Assembly: GCA_018400625.1 (NCBI GenBank)
Contig: JAGYMJ010000339.1
Location: forward strand, 1-16,059
Origin: Planctomycetota bacterium
GTDB taxonomy: Bacteria; Planctomycetota; Brocadiia; SM23-32
DNA: 16,059 bases
Direction: 5' to 3'
Shown here: one piece after another, positions 15,202 to 16,059 of the stretch
Layout: each line of letters starts with the position of its first letter
How positions within the stretch are numbered: position 1 is the first letter of the stretch
Notes under the pieces: model-generated
Seen by the model: only the letters and a program-made list of their open reading frames with translations
Databases searched by the model: none
Told to the model about the DNA's origin: nothing
Made by a program: the position numbers and the translations under genes

Positions 15202-16059
15202 TTATTCAATTATTTCTGTAACGACTCCGGCGCCAACGGTGTTGCCGCCTTCTCTGATAGCAAAACGGAGTTGCTCTTCCATAGCAATGGGCTCAATGAG
15301 TTCGACCTCAATGGTCACATTATCTCCAGGTATAACCATATCCCGTCCTTCCGGCAGTTTGACGTTACCGGTTACATCTGTCGTTCTGAAATAAAACTGC
15401 GGTCGATAGCCGTCGAAGAAAGGTGTATGGCGCCCGCCCTCTTCTTTCTTCAGGATATAGACTTCCCCTTTGAACATCGTATGAGGAGTTATCGAACCCG
15501 GTTTTGCAAGAACCTGCCCTCTTGTCAGTTCCTCTTTCTCGATACCTCGCAGAAGCAGACCTACATTATCGCCGGCCTGGCCTTCATCCAGGGTTTTACG
15601 GAACATTTCGACGCCGGTTACAACCGTTTTACTGACATCTTTGGTCAAACCAACCATTTCCACTTCTTCACCGACTTTAATACGTCCGCGCTCAATTCGC
15701 CCGGTTCCTACCGTACCTCGTCCTTTAATACTGAAAACGTCTTCCACCGGCATCAGGAACGGCTGATCAATTTCTCGCACAGGGTCCGGCAAGTAATCAT
15801 CCATTGCTTCGACCAGTTCCCCTATAGGGGCCAGAGCCTCATCGTCATCAGGATTCTCGAGGGACTGAAGGGCCGATCCCTTGATGACAGGCACGTCGTC
15901 CCCGGGGAAGTCATGATCTGTAAGCAACTCTCTAACTTCCATTTCCACCAATTCAAGCAATTCAGGATCATCAAGCTGGTCTGTTTTATTAAGAAAGACA
16001 ACCATAGCAGGTACATTGACCTGGTGGGCCAGCAGTACATGTTCATGGGTTTGAGGCAT
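15202..16059 (-). CDS. tuf: Elongation factor Tu, C-terminal part
   Basis: EF-Tu carries aminoacyl-tRNA to the ribosomal A site. The visible 285 residues correspond to about residue 112 of E. coli EF-Tu onwards, so the P-loop and switch regions lie beyond the window edge. The ATG at the very edge is internal (MPQTHEH), not the true start. The G domain shows NKTD for guanine recognition and GSAL. Domain II contains [13 protein letters not shown] and GVEMFRK. Domain III contains [24 protein letters not shown] and ends [20 protein letters not shown]. It is followed by rpmG after 19 nt. Residue patterns are ordinary, and nothing suggests resistance to EF-Tu antibiotics in the part seen. Confidence 0.98.
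   Translation of the reverse strand: MPQTHEHVLLAHQVNVPAMVVFLNKTDQLDDPELLELVEMEVRELLTDHDFPGDDVPVIKGSALQSLENPDDDEALAPIGELVEAMDDYLPDPVREIDQPFLMPVEDVFSIKGRGTVGTGRIERGRIKVGEEVEMVGLTKDVSKTVVTGVEMFRKTLDEGQAGDNVGLLLRGIEKEELTRGQVLAKPGSITPHTMFKGEVYILKKEEGGRHTPFFDGYRPQFYFRTTDVTGNVKLPEGRDMVIPGDNVTIEVELIEPIAMEEQLRFAIREGGNTVGAGVVTEIIE

Noticed and set aside
1..16059. Mobile elements, CRISPR arrays, phage genes or horizontally acquired islands
   Set aside because: No direct repeats, transposase or integrase, or composition break was seen. Every gene is a core gene in conserved order except the terminal HAD fragment.

Overview
This window is a core translation and transcription gene cluster, read entirely from the minus strand. 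In transcript order (high to low coordinates) it holds: the C-terminal part of tuf (EF-Tu), rpmG (L33), tRNA-Trp(CCA), secE, nusG, rplK (L11), rplA (L1), rplJ (L10), rplL (L7/L12), rpoB, rpoC, rpsL (S12), rpsG (S7), fusA (EF-G), and the first 41 codons of a HAD-type phosphatase. Apart from a possible 36-codon frame between rpoB and rpoC, no plus-strand, mobile, phage, CRISPR or repeat element was found.

Organism: a bacterium of moderate GC content. Several proteins look most like Planctomycetota versions. These are a three-helix SecE of 148 residues that begins near YKPKQGKYAR, a NusG with an acidic linker before the KOW domain and an ending around TPVELNYWQVE, and an RpoC carrying the trigger-loop insertion (SI3-like) typical of Gram-negative and PVC lineages. 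This placement is judged from memory of family sequences, not from a search. Class level is uncertain.

Layout: 14904-16059 supplies EF-Tu, L33 and tRNA-Trp. 11399-14841 is secE-nusG followed by the L11-L1-L10-L12 stalk genes. 3317-11212 is rpoB-rpoC. 153-3259 is the str block (S12-S7-EF-G). 1-124 is the start of the HAD gene, only 28 nt after fusA. Spacers are short (16-174 nt), and no stretch over 300 nt lacks a gene. The rpoBC and str blocks are joined, but fusA is not followed by tuf and the S10 genes as in many bacteria.

How the genes work together: EF-Tu, EF-G, the L11/L10/L12 stalk base and S12 form the GTPase-driven elongation machinery. NusG couples RNA polymerase (RpoB/RpoC) to the leading ribosome. 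SecE is a subunit of the SecYEG export channel. Growth-rate control probably acts through internal signals. The best candidates are a TTGCAA-17 bp-TATAAT promoter inside the end of rpoC that would drive the str block, and a set of mutually exclusive hairpins in the rplL-rpoB spacer that look like an attenuator. I see no evidence of a new defence or metabolic system. The points worth a second look are regulatory RNA structures, the small frame between rpoB and rpoC, and sequence deviations in EF-G, RpoB and L12.
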